The position numbers and the translations under genes were made by a program. Positions 12,708 to 23,238 of a stretch of 64,000 bases of DNA are shown piece after piece. Within the stretch, counting starts at the first letter, position 1; each line of letters opens with the position of its first letter. The notes beneath the pieces are model-generated. The model was not told where the DNA came from and did not search any database. It was given only the letters and a program-made list of their open reading frames with translations. The stretch spans positions 310,001 to 374,000 of the forward strand of contig JALNQF010000008.1 of the NCBI GenBank assembly GCA_028456385.1, written 5' to 3'. This stretch comes from Ophiosphaerella korrae. Taxonomy: Eukaryota > Ascomycota > Dothideomycetes > Pleosporales > Phaeosphaeriaceae.

Positions 12708-14057
12708 GTCTTACTTTTCCCCACGTGTCACCATTACGATCTGCAAGAAGATACCCTGAGATCCGGGCGGTTCTTGGACAGAACGTTTGTGTCATACTAC
12801 GCGCAACGGCGATCGCCGCTGCATGCATTGTTCCAAAATCTGTCATAATCACATCACGAAAAACGGGCCCTGCATATTGACTCTCAACAAATTTCGACAC
12901 TATTTCTCGCTACCAAATCGAAGTTCTAAAATAAACAAGATGCTAACACGTAGTAGGTCATCGGGCAACGCATGCAATATCCTTTGACTCGCAGCCCTCG
13001 TCGCCATTGCCGTCGCTTTCATATTGACTTCGCCTCCTTCATCATCACCCACAATCTAAACGGCAATAGCTCCGACCCAACATCATTTTTTATCGCTTGC
13101 TACAGTATCTCTTTTTCGAAGTCAGTAAACTAACTCACTGGAATTTCCTGTACCAATTTTTTTTTCTCTGCACCACCCATGGCGATATTATTTTTCACTT
13201 CTTCAAAGATTACCCCCCTTTCAGGAGGATCGGTGCCAGCCGTGTCCATGTTGATTGCTTTTGATGATAGATCCAGGTGTTAGCTTGGCCGGGCCTGCCC
13301 TTATTCTTCTTGCTCGAAACTTTATTCGGATAATCTTTGCCATGTTTCTACCATGAAGCAGGGTATGAGATAATTGTAGGAGTGTCAATTTGCATTAGTG
13401 GAGTATATTCAGATTTTGGGCAACGCCCTGGACTAAGAGACGATGTTGTTAGGCCATCCTATTGTCTCAGAGTATATTGCCCTTGGACCTGATGCTTGTT
13501 AGTTTGTTTGTTTTCCATGAATAAGTTCAGTCACTACCTTACCACCCGGCCTTCTTCTGACATCTTCTGACATCTTCTATCGTCTGTCAAAGGAAGAGAT
13601 ACACCACAAGAAAGCGGGCCAAGGATTCGGATTCTATCGTCGGATGGCTAATAAAGCGCGCAAAGCGCGCATACGAACGAGCCAAAAATAGATTCTAGAT
13701 AGGGTATCTGGGGCTTGGAGTTAGTATCCAGGCCATCTTGTTCAATCTATATTGGGGGGGACAAGGGTGGATGGGTAACATAGCTCGAGAACAACATAAG
13801 TGCAAAATATAGAATAAAAACACCCATCAAATCCTTGTTTGATAGTTAATCTGTACTGTGCCATTGGTTTGTTGTACCAAGCAGGAACTATTTCATAGAT
13901 CTGTTACTGTTCTTGCGCATGTAAAAAAATTACTTGATTACTCTTTGATTCGGATACCTCTAGATCAATATTTATCGGGTCGGAAATAAATGGAAAGCAG
14001 ATCATTTCCACTTTCTAATAAATTTATCGTGGACTACTTGGGGTTGTAGTCATACTA
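12708..14057. other. Intergenic, convergent
   Basis: About 1.35 kb between convergent genes, T-rich and AT-rich. It includes a short direct repeat (catcttctga, about 13560-13580). No conserved coding signal or RNA gene was recognised. Confidence 0.55.
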
Positions 14058-16332
14058 TCATTCAATGGCGTGTTCAATATCAAATCTGAGATGCACATCG
14101 CTGATATCCAAATACGTGTTTGGCATACCAGCCTCGCCATACCCTTCGAAGCCAGCTCCCAGCTCACCCAGAGCGTCAAACCATACATGATCCATATTCC
14201 CATCTCTAAACAGTGGGCCCCTATCTGATGGTGTATCACTAGCGACGTTACCCGGCGACGTATATGACACTGATTCAGGTTGATTCAAATCAGGGGGGGT
14301 ACGGGATGTGTTCGTAGGCCGATCCGGAAGAACAGCTGAATCCATATTTTCCTGATTTAAGTATCGTTTCAGAATACGATCGGTATTTGGTTGAATGGGT
14401 ATTGCTTTGACAAGAACGCCTGTCGAGGTGGCCAGCATACTGATAGCGCGCTCAAGGAAGTCTGCAGACTTAGAAGACAACCTTAAGACCCATCTATACT
14501 CGTCGAGATTCTTCTTGCACATCTCTGCCTCTTCCTCACTCGTCGATGTCACCCATAGAAGCGAGATAAAGCTACCAACAAGCGCAAAGTTGTACTTGGA
14601 TGCCGAATACCAGAAAGATTGAAGGTGCTCCGGTCGCAGGCTGGACACAAATTCTATGACAGATTTGAGGCGCACCTGAGCAGCTTGTCGGCAAATGGAA
14701 CGAAGTGATGGATCGTCTGCACATGATAAAGAACGTATTATACGCCGGTGTAAGGTCATCTCAACAGCGAAATAACCGAGGTGGAGGTAACCTAGAGATA
14801 CTCTTAGCCAAAGATATCAAATTATGAGCTTATTTTAAGAAGGAAATATGCCATCGCAAGTAAGGAATGCGAGTGAACTGACCAGTTGAAGAGAGCTTAC
14901 GCGCCGTTAGGTTTTCGATCCTAAGTACGGAGGGCAAGCAGGAAAACCACCGCCGAAGCGCCAGTTGTAGAGGTTTCGCCATCTCAAGAATCCATCGCAC
15001 ACCCTCACGAGCACGTATCTTAAACTCGCGTTCTGCCCTCAGCGTGTAGAAGCTGGACAATATGCGAGCCAGTATTTCTGTAAGCTTGATCATCTCGCAG
15101 AACAGCATCCGTCCTTTTTCAACTTCAGTGCTCCCGTCCTCATCATCCTCGTCAGTCGCATTTTCAGGAAAATCTTCCTGATCCAGAGGTCGCACCTCCC
15201 AATCAATCGGAGTGATATGAGAAGGTCTGCCATGCACTAAAGCACCCCATTTGTCTTGCATAAAGAGTGCCCACGCTAATCGCTTCCTAAGTCCCCGCTC
15301 CCATGACGGTATCCGCCAGTGAGTACAGTCTAGGTGTAAGCCTAGTTCTTGTCCCAGGCCGACAAGTTGCGAAGTCAGTGCCCAGGAATCACCCTCTGGT
15401 CGCTGAAGTAATAGCAGACCGGCTTGGATTGTAGAGAGCTTTGGTCGATGAATGATGTTACCAATTGATTGCAGTGCGAGATTCTCCAGCCGAGATATAT
15501 CAGGCTTTGGAAGTAAAGCAAGCTCGCTAGAGTAGGACCACCAATTCAACGCCAATAGATAGACGGCAGCCAATAAAGGTGGCGAAAACTCTCGGTGATT
15601 TCGCTCATATTTCTCTAGGTACACTTTTTTGTGAAGAATTGGAAAGCTTGGATGTACAATTCGAAAGTAAAGGTGGATCAGAGACTGCCCATGTGGTGTA
15701 ACGATTGTTTCGATAGCATCAAGGTCTGGGATATCATCCCGATGATTTCTTGTCGAAGCATCTGGCGATAGTAGGAAGGTTGTATTCACCGTGTCTACAT
15801 GCCTAAGCGAGGATATACCAATAGGAATGTCTGTGGATCCCTCATCTTGATTCAATTCCAGGAGCAGTTGTTCATACTCGGATGTTGCTCCCAATAGGCG
15901 GCTGTGTCTATTTTGTTGCAAGCCTAACGTCTTCTTTAGGAGCGAAGGCCCTCTTATATTCGCGTAATCATCAATAGGCACATCTTTTCGGATTTTAGTT
16001 GTATCTGGAGGTAAAGAACTGCGTTGGTCTGTCACATCCACGCTGTTTCGAGCCTCATATCTGCCAGTGGGCTGATCTTCTCCATTCGCAGCTACTGCCC
16101 TTCGCTTCCGAGGCTGTGGTTCCTCGTTGAACGTACACTCCTGGCGATAGAAGCAACATAATAGACATGGTGAATTATCGTTCGTTACTTCGCATCTTGA
16201 CTTCCGCCGACGGCAAGGATCGCATGGCCGCCTCGAGCGAATCTTTCCACTACCCGAGACGAAATTGTCAGGCAGAATAGGTTGGGTGGGGCTGATTTCC
16301 ATGTTTAATAAGTTATTTGAAGGTAGACTCAT
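14058..16332 (-). CDS. Zn2Cys6 transcription factor, TamA/DAL81-like
   Basis: A binuclear zinc cluster regulator of 721 residues. The ATG is at 16332; the open frame extends further only from a TTG. The zinc cluster has Cys at 37, 40, 47, 56, 59 and 66 (spacing 2-6-8-2-6) with a basic RRRKSR loop. The fungal-specific regulatory domain starts near residue 210 (LIHLYFRIVHPSFPILHKK) and includes LLLLQRPEGDSWALTSQL and WALFMQDKWGALVHGRPSHI. One 109 bp intron (14792-14900) joins NLTAR to YLHLGYFAVEMTLHRRIIR, restoring a well-known segment of these proteins. The regulatory domain resembles TamA/DAL81, co-activators of nitrogen catabolic genes including allophanate-induced ones in yeast; this assignment is from memory and moderate. 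It sits beside an NCS1 permease and an allophanate-hydrolase-type enzyme, so it may control them. Confidence 0.88.
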
Positions 16333-16842
16333 AGTAGCAATAGGTTTCTGGCACACCTGAGCATCACCAATCCGGTCGAGATTCAAAGGCCAGTAGCAGG
16401 CATGATTGGTTCACAATGAAAGGCTAGATATGCAGTATGGGACAAAAAAAGTGCTTTATTAGATTGTCTGAAGCCGATATTGTGATAATGATCCTTGAAA
16501 ATCATCAAGGGATCGCAATGCGCACCCACTAGATGGACCTGCATACATGCCTACGCCTTCAGCAAGATTCCAGTATGGAAATTGTGGGGCAAGGCGCGGG
16601 GCTTCGTAAACTAGGAGCAAGAGGGGGTTTGATAGCAATCATTCGAAGAGTCGGGTTGCGATAAGATATTGAGTGTTGACCAATGGGGACTCAGAGCAAG
16701 CGAAGATGAATCAGCCATACGACTAACGAGAATGCCAGAGGCGTCGTGCACAGTGTTAAGGGCTTGAAATAGTAGATAAAACAAATCGTTGTGCACCATT
16801 ACCATTCAGTTTATGTTCCATAGAGGCGTAACAGGGAAGAGT
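16333..16842. other. Spacer between permease 3' end and regulator 5' end
   Basis: 510 bp that should contain the promoter of the regulator gene and the terminator of the permease gene, both on the minus strand. No conserved gene was seen. Confidence 0.5.
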
Positions 16843-18737
16843 TCAAGCCATATCAGCCACCTCTTTCTCCTTTGCAGTCACATGCGTCTCTTTTGCTGTT
16901 GACTCTTCGCCCTCAATGACAGACGGAGTTTCATCTCCGCTTTGTAGCGGATACACAGCAACTTCAACCATGGATTGGGTGGGGACTGAGATGTATGTGC
17001 AAATGATGTAGTGCACAAGGACGGAGGTGAAGAAGCCAAAAATGTATGCGAAACTGTACAGTTTCCATGCACCGCCAACATCAAGTGTTTTATCGATACT
17101 TTTAGCAAAACCGGGCAAGAGAGGGGCAAAGCCTACAAAGAAGGACGTGTATGCTCTCCAATTCCAGCCTTCATTGTACCAGTAAATGCCGTGGTCGGCA
17201 TAGAGTTGATCTACGTCGAGCTTGCGCTTCTTGATAAGATAGTAGTCGCACACTGTTGAAAATTGAGGCTCGAAGTCAGTAAAAGTATCAACCTTGTACA
17301 AAAATATACGAGCCCTTACCCATAGTACCGGCCAATGGGCCCATCAGGCATGAGTACCCTGAGAGGAAGGCGAGCAAGCCACTAGCATTTTTGATGATAT
17401 TCCACGGAGTCGAAATGATGCAGAAAACCGATATGAAGATGGTAGCTCTGAAAATGTTGATGAACTTCGGTGCTATACCTGTGATGTCATTCGAAAAGGG
17501 GTATGTTCCGGCTGCAACTTGGTTACCGATGGTAGCAAGAATGAAAGCTGCAGATACGAAGAACTTTGCGGCACGTGAGTCGAACTTGGCAATGACAGCG
17601 GGCATATACCATTCGAATTCGCCCCACAAGTAAGAATGAGCATCGGTAACAAAAATGGGGGTGAGTGCGCCTAGTGTTCCTATGATAGGAAGAGCGAGGA
17701 ATTGATGCGGACCAGCGAGCCTATCTCGACTGAATCGCCCAAAATCAGGCATGTTAACTGCTAAAGAGCTGAAGAGGCCGATAATCACGTTGAGCCCCGT
17801 GAGCGCCGAGTATGCGGTGCCCATGTAATCGGACTTGATTTCGAACTTGCCTTTAATTAGGGGACCACCGCTAAAGAATATGTCAGTAATGACTTCAGGT
17901 TCATGTAGTATGAATATTCACCCTTTGGTCACAATCACAGCCCAGAGGAATAGAGCAAGGAAGGTTGGTGGAACGACCGCGCCCTTGACCCAGAATAAAA
18001 CCCGCAATTTGGAGATTGGCATGAGTGCAAGACTGGTTTGCAAGAACCAATACAGAAAGACGCAGAGTAGGCCGGCGGCTGTATTTAGTTTAGTGCGGAT
18101 CAAGGGGGTGTAGATGGCTTTTGCACTTACAGTCAATTCCAGCTCCTGGTGAGAGATGATTGGGAAATTTAATGAAGCTCGGCCAAATAGCTTCGATACA
18201 CCGTTGAAGGAAGTTCCCCGCTTGTACTGTGAGGATGGCAGTCCACATAAGTGCGACAAAAGCTGTGGTTGTCAGGCTATAATCGCGCGTACGCGTGTTT
18301 CTCGTGTGCACACCTCTGATACAAATGGCCGGAAACGACCCATACATCCCGAAGATGCTTCGAATGATGACTGGAAAAGGCACAGCATATGTAGCTCCCA
18401 TTTTCCCAGTCAGGGTTATTACCACGCTACAGATCGCGAAGCCGAAAAAGACAATTGGGATGGTCTCACGAGCTGTGAAGCCCAGAGCCATGACGCTGCT
18501 GATGGTGGCTGCCAACGGTGGTGCCAGCATGTCACTACACCAGTATGCCCAATAATCTAGGGGCCCCCAGGTTCTTTGCTCGGGTGGAATTGGGTCAAGA
18601 TCTGAGAGTTTCAGTATGCATCCGCTAGCATATAGCGGAATAGTACCTCGATTTGACCACCTCGAGCCATACTTGCCGCTTTCGAACGGGACTCTCAGAC
18701 GAAAGTGAGGTGCAAGCTTTGCTTTGAGAACCGACAT
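16843..18737 (-). CDS. NCS1 family nucleobase/allantoin-type permease (Fur-like)
   Basis: A nucleobase:cation symporter-1 family permease of 542 residues, expected in the plasma membrane with about 12 helices. The start is ATG 18737. Five introns are inferred: 18602-18646, 18263-18313, 18079-18130, 17871-17921 and 17253-17319. All joins preserve frame: WSNR|DLDPIPPEQRTW, CIR|AFVALMW, GID|SAGLLCVFLYWF, VTKG|GGPLIKG and GTM|VCDYYLIKKR. Hallmarks are WGPLDYWAYWCSDM in helix 1, NMPDFGRFSR in the middle and YYLIKKRKLDVDQLY near the end. The substrate class (uracil, allantoin, hydantoin or a urea-like amide) cannot be read from sequence. It is divergent from the cysteine hydrolase-amidase gene with a 644 bp shared region, which suggests co-regulated import of that enzyme's substrate or precursor. 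The first intron is 45 bp with no stop, so retaining it would add 15 residues. Confidence 0.92.
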
Positions 18738-18873
18738 GATATAGACTATTGTACCTTTCAGGTCGAATCGAATAGGTAGGAGTCCCTCGATCTAGTATAT
18801 CTAACGAAAATGTCTGGCCCACCCTGGACTTTATGAATACATATATTCTGTATAAAGACCAACTTCTTCATCC

Positions 18874-18879
18874 CTTATC
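18874..18879 (-). promoter_or_regulatory. Candidate GATA-factor site (GATAAG)
   Basis: CTTATC on the plus strand, a match to the nitrogen-regulator consensus HGATAR on the minus strand, about 140 bp upstream of the permease ATG. Sequence match only. Confidence 0.3.
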
Positions 18880-19128
18880 ATCTTTCAGCGGGCTGAAGAA
18901 CGCCATATCGATACCTAGTTCCAGGCCGCGAGATACGAGCCTTCGGCACGGCATTAAGTAGTGTTCTGCGGGCAGTCAAACTTGATGCGATATCTTTTGC
19001 TTCCTGGTGGCGTTCTCAATGCCAGCCTTGATGGTATACATGGGATGAACGTGGGAAAGTTGACGGTGATTGGCTAGACGCCTGCATCACCCACGCTCAC
19101 AAGACCGCTAAGCCCATCCAAAATCTAT

Positions 19129-19134
19129 AGATAA
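19129..19134 (+). promoter_or_regulatory. Candidate GATA-factor site (AGATAA)
   Basis: A match to HGATAR about 250 bp upstream of the likely ATG of the fusion enzyme. Sequence match only. Confidence 0.3.
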
Positions 19135-19381
19135 AGCACAATCTTGGTTGCCCTCGCGCCGCGGCGCGCCGTAGGCCCGCCGCAACTACCGTCTTGGCTG
19201 GCGTCGATGTTACAATGTCCACCAGGTAGTATCTCCGATGAGCATGTAGATGTCCAGCTGTTGTTTTGTAAATTTCACGCCAAACTCTCGTTCATTTCTC
19301 CATCCTCATCGGACGAGCTCAGTGCAAGTCAGCCCTTTAATTTTTTGGTTTTATGTCCTTGTTTTTGTGACATCCAGGAAC

Positions 19382-21577
19382 ATGACGCCATCGATACTTT
19401 CTTTCGCAGCGAAGCCTTATGCCTTCACTTTCCTAGTGGAGCACACAGCATTACTTATCATTGATATGCAAAGAGATTTTCTGCTTGCTAAAGGTTTCGG
19501 TGAAATTCAAGGAGGCAATTTAGAAGCTGTGCAAGCATCGATCACTCCAACAAAGAAGTTACTTGAAGCATGCCGTGCTGCCGGTTTGACTATCGTCCAC
19601 ACCCGCGAAGGCCATAAGCCAGATTTGTCGGATTGCCCCTCATCAAAGCTCATTAGGCAGTCTGCTGCACCAGACAACACCCAGCACAAGTTGGTAATCG
19701 GCGAGAAAGGAGAACTTGGACGTCTGCTCACCCGAGGGGAATACGGCCATGATATTATTGATGAATTGCAGCCCCTTCCCGGTGAGGTGGTTATCGACAA
19801 GCCAGGTAAAGGCTCGTTCTGGAACACGACCATTCTCCATGATCTGAAGGCCAGGGCCATTACCCACCTCATAGTGTCGGGAGTCACAACTGAATGCTGC
19901 TTCGCTACCACCATAAGAGAGGCGAATGATCGAGGGTTTGAATGTTGTGGCATCGAAGAAGCCACCAGTGGTTATAATGACGTATGTTTCAAGAAATCAA
20001 CATTAGATATCATACATTGGTCACAAGGCCTCTTTGGGTTCGTCGGCAGTCTGAAGCCTCTCTTGGAAGTCCTCGAATCTTTATCAGCCATCGGGACTGA
20101 GATTGGGTCGACACCACCACAAACCCCACCCACCTTCGATGGTGATCTTAGCATTTCAAGTTTAAGGCGTGCCTACAAACAAGGCCTCTCACCTGTTGCC
20201 TTGATTGAAGCCGTTTATGAAAAGATCGAGGCATACAAGCAAAGCGATCCAGCTGTATGGATACATCTCGAGGCAAGAGAAAAGGCTCTGGATGCTGCTA
20301 CGAAACTTGCATCTAGGTTCCCTAATCGTGAAGCTATACCTCCGCTGTTCGGAATCCCCTTTAGTGTGAAGGACAGCATAGATGTTCAAGGCATTCCGAC
20401 TACAACCGCATGTCCACCTTTAACTCATTTTCCTTCCACTTCAGCTGTCGTGTACGACAAGGTCATTGCCGAGGGTGGTCTCTACATCGGCAAAACCAAC
20501 CTCGACCAGCTGGCTACAGGGTTGGTAGGATGCCGCAGTCCTTATGGTATCACACATTCTGTGTTCCACAAGGATTATATTAGCGGTGGCTCAAGTAGTG
20601 GAAGTGCGGTTTCAGTGGGGGCGAACCTTGTGTCCTTCAGTCTTGCTACAGACACGGCGGGTTCCGGTAGGGTACCAGCTGGATTCAACGGCATTGTAGG
20701 ATATAAGCCTACGCGAGGAACGATTTCTTTCCGTGGTGTGACGCCGGCGTGCTTATCATTAGATTGCATTGCACTGTCGGCAAAAACAGTCTCAGATGCT
20801 CGAACAGTTTGGCAGGTCCTTGAAGGTCATGACCCGCTTGATCCATATGCGAAACCTACCATTGGCTTTGAACGTCATGTCAATAGTATTGGCCCACAGT
20901 CACAAACTTTCAAATTTGGTATCCCCTCACCAGAAGCACTAGCTGTGTGTTCGCAACCAGCACGAAGAAAATTCAACGAGACAGTAGCAACATTACAGGT
21001 GATGGGTGGTATCCTCACACCTATCGACTGGTCGCCATTCCACAATGCCGGTCGGCTCCTCTACGACGGCACTTTTGTATCGGAGCGCCTCGCTTCTCTT
21101 CCCGATGACTTTCTCGAGAAGAATAAATCGGCTCTACATCCAGTAATTGCAGAGCTCATGGACGCGGTGGTTGGACGTAAGAGCTCAGCAGTAGATGCAT
21201 ATCGAGATATGCAAGCGAAAGTGCTATACACACGACAAGCAGAGCAGGTCTTCGCATACTCGGCAACCGGCGTTGATGTTGTGGTCGTACCTACCGCACC
21301 AACGCATTGGACGATCGAGGAGGTTCTTGCCGATCCGATCAAGAAGAACAGCGTGCTTGGGGAGTTCACACATTGTGGCAATGTGCTCGACTTGTGCGGT
21401 GTTGCAGTCCCTGCTGGTACCTATCCGGTATCTGAACTGAGCGGGAAAGACGAGGGCGGTATGTTGCCGTTCAGCGTGACGTTCTTGGGTGGTAGCAGAC
21501 AAGATGCAGAGTTGCTGGAGATTGCAAGACGGTTCGAAGATAGCGTGAGAGAAAGAACGGCGGTTCAGGTGTGTTGA
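19382..21577 (+). CDS. Fused isochorismatase-like cysteine hydrolase and allophanate-hydrolase-type amidase
   Basis: A single intronless frame of 731 residues from ATG 19382 (an open in-frame ATG at 19250 is less likely). Residues about 1-235 are an isochorismatase-like cysteine hydrolase with triad Asp28 (LLIIDMQRDF), Lys140 (VVIDKPGKGSF) and Cys173 (GVTTECCFATT). The segments HTREGHKPDLSDCP, GRLLTRGEYGHDIIDEL and REANDRGFECC resemble biuret hydrolase. Residues about 255-725 are an amidase-signature domain with Ser-Ser-Lys residues Lys330 (FSVKD), Ser404 (GGSSSGSA) and Ser428. The sequence DTAGSGRVPA around Ser428, GRLLYDGTFVSER and VVVPTAPTHWTIEEV are typical of allophanate hydrolase rather than general amidases. 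The C-terminal decarboxylation domain of AtzF-type enzymes is absent. Proposed sequence: biuret to allophanate plus NH3, then allophanate to NH3 and CO2. Domains are clear; substrate is inferred. The neighbours are an NCS1 permease and a nitrogen-type regulator. Confidence 0.9.
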   Translation: MTPSILSFAAKPYAFTFLVEHTALLIIDMQRDFLLAKGFGEIQGGNLEAVQASITPTKKLLEACRAAGLTIVHTREGHKPDLSDCPSSKLIRQSAAPDNTQHKLVIGEKGELGRLLTRGEYGHDIIDELQPLPGEVVIDKPGKGSFWNTTILHDLKARAITHLIVSGVTTECCFATTIREANDRGFECCGIEEATSGYNDVCFKKSTLDIIHWSQGLFGFVGSLKPLLEVLESLSAIGTEIGSTPPQTPPTFDGDLSISSLRRAYKQGLSPVALIEAVYEKIEAYKQSDPAVWIHLEAREKALDAATKLASRFPNREAIPPLFGIPFSVKDSIDVQGIPTTTACPPLTHFPSTSAVVYDKVIAEGGLYIGKTNLDQLATGLVGCRSPYGITHSVFHKDYISGGSSSGSAVSVGANLVSFSLATDTAGSGRVPAGFNGIVGYKPTRGTISFRGVTPACLSLDCIALSAKTVSDARTVWQVLEGHDPLDPYAKPTIGFERHVNSIGPQSQTFKFGIPSPEALAVCSQPARRKFNETVATLQVMGGILTPIDWSPFHNAGRLLYDGTFVSERLASLPDDFLEKNKSALHPVIAELMDAVVGRKSSAVDAYRDMQAKVLYTRQAEQVFAYSATGVDVVVVPTAPTHWTIEEVLADPIKKNSVLGEFTHCGNVLDLCGVAVPAGTYPVSELSGKDEGGMLPFSVTFLGGSRQDAELLEIARRFEDSVRERTAVQVC

Positions 21578-22224
21578 TAGCTACAGATACATGTTCAATT
21601 TTCTCACCGCCGGCCTGGTCTTCCTGGCGCAAAGGACTTTTGATACCAAGCTCTTGTTCTGTCTGTGTTTCTTCTCCTGCGTGGTGCTGAAGCTAATGAT
21701 GACTGTCGAGAATGGACCGCGTCATCAACACCCGCAATCCCACGGCGGCGCCACAATAAGTCGTCAACGGCACGAAAAAACATGACCACAAAGGGGTTCA
21801 CCGGCATCAAGCGGCATGCCATGGGCCGACGGTGAGGTGACCACAGGAAAGAGAGACAATTGAATGTTTGTCGAACGATCGGCTGGGGCGTGGAAGCCCA
21901 AGTCGTATTATCCCAGGGCGGTGAGAGGCACCCCTGTAGTGTGCGGACAGAGAAGGATGCCATTGGTCAGACTCTGGTCCAAATGGAGGAAGGCGGGGAG
22001 CTTGGCAGGCACTAGACGGTCGGAATCTCTGGTCCCTGAGCAGGTAAAGTGGTCTGTCGCAAATGGGCCATTCAACTGCTCCAATTTAATTTGCCTCCTG
22101 TCGCCTTCTTCTACCCTCGTTGTTGCTCTGCTTTGCATTGCTACAACACCTCACCTCGCCCTTCTTTCTTTGCCTCTGCGTAGTACATTTTCTTGCCTCT
22201 CTTTTGCTTTTGCGCCCTCGTAAA
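21578..22224. promoter_or_regulatory. Upstream region of ERG25
   Basis: 647 bp holding the 3' end region of the fusion enzyme gene and the ERG25 promoter. The last 150 bp are strongly CT-rich (about 22080-22215), as in many highly expressed fungal genes. No gene was recognised. Confidence 0.5.
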
Positions 22225-23238
22225 ATGTACGTCTCCGACAATCGCCTTTGTACCTGATGCCATGTACTGACCGCAAACCAGGAACGGCACTTCGGTGTTC
22301 ACGCCCATGGCGCAGGACACCTACTGGGGCTCATTCGAGGAGATTTCAAAGTATAACGTGCAGCTCAACTACCCCGAGAAGATGTGGCTTGCCTGGTACA
22401 CCTGGATGAACAACGATGTTTTGGCCACCGGAATCATGTCTTTTGTCATGCATGAGGCCCTCTACTTTGGGCGATCGTTGCCCTGGATCATAATAGACGC
22501 TATTCCATACTTCAGGAAATACAAGATTCAGCAGGTACGCACACATGGTTCGGCAACTTCGCATGGCGAGACGCTAATTGGCCGTAGGACAAAATCCCTT
22601 CTGCTTGGGAACAAGCCGAATGCGCCTTCCTTGTCCTTCTTTCTCACTTCACCGTCGAGCTTCCCCAAATCTGGCTGTTCCACCCCATGTGCCAGTACTT
22701 CGGAATGGAGACGTCGGTTCCCTTCCCTAGCATCTACAAGATGGCCTACCAGATTGCTATTTTCTTTATTTTGGAAGACGCCTGGCATTACTGGACGCAT
22801 CGTCTGATGCATGCCAGCTCATTCCTGTACAAGAATATCCACAAGATCCATCATCAATACTCGGCTCCATTCGGTCTCGCTGCAGAGTATGCTTCACCTA
22901 TCGAGGTCATGGTGTTGGGCTTCGGCACTGTCTTCTGCCCCATCATTTGGTGCGCTATCACTGGCGACCTTCATATTTTGACCATGTATATATGGATCGT
23001 CCTCCGTCTTATGCAGGCCATCGATGCGCATAGTGGCTACGAATTTCCCTGGAGTCTTCACCACTTTCTTCCTTTCTGGGCTGGCGCTGAGCACCACGAT
23101 GTACACCACGAGAAGTTTATTGGAAATTACGCCAGCAGCTTCAGGTGGTGGGACTACTGCCTTGATACCGAGGCAGGAGCAGAGGCCTCGAAGAAAAGGA
23201 GGGAAAAGAAGTTGGCCAAGGCCAGGAAGGCCCAATAA
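22225..23238 (+). CDS. ERG25: C-4 methylsterol oxidase (ERG25)
   Basis: ER membrane di-iron oxygenase that oxidises the C-4 methyl group of sterol intermediates in ergosterol synthesis. The protein is 301 residues. It carries the histidine clusters of the fatty acid hydroxylase superfamily: HRLMH, HKIHH and EHHDVHH, plus a conserved [11 protein letters not shown] segment, several hydrophobic helices and a Lys-rich C-terminal tail ([13 protein letters not shown]). The second intron is 22535-22587 (KIQQ|DKIPSAW). The first intron is inferred at 22227-22281 with gtacgt donor and ccag acceptor. It leaves only AT in exon 1, so the start codon AT|G is split and the protein begins [17 protein letters not shown]. 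If this is wrong, translation could begin at the in-frame Met of MAQDTYWG at about 22306. Confidence 0.94.

Larger units (their letters stand above)
18738..19381. promoter_or_regulatory. Divergent promoter of permease and fusion enzyme
   Basis: 644 bp between two start codons. It contains two matches to the HGATAR motif read by AreA/NIT2 GATA factors: CTTATC at 18874-18879 (minus-strand GATAAG) and AGATAA at 19129-19134. A CGG-2 bp-CGG pair lies at about 18943. Such motifs occur by chance, so function is inference. Confidence 0.4.
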
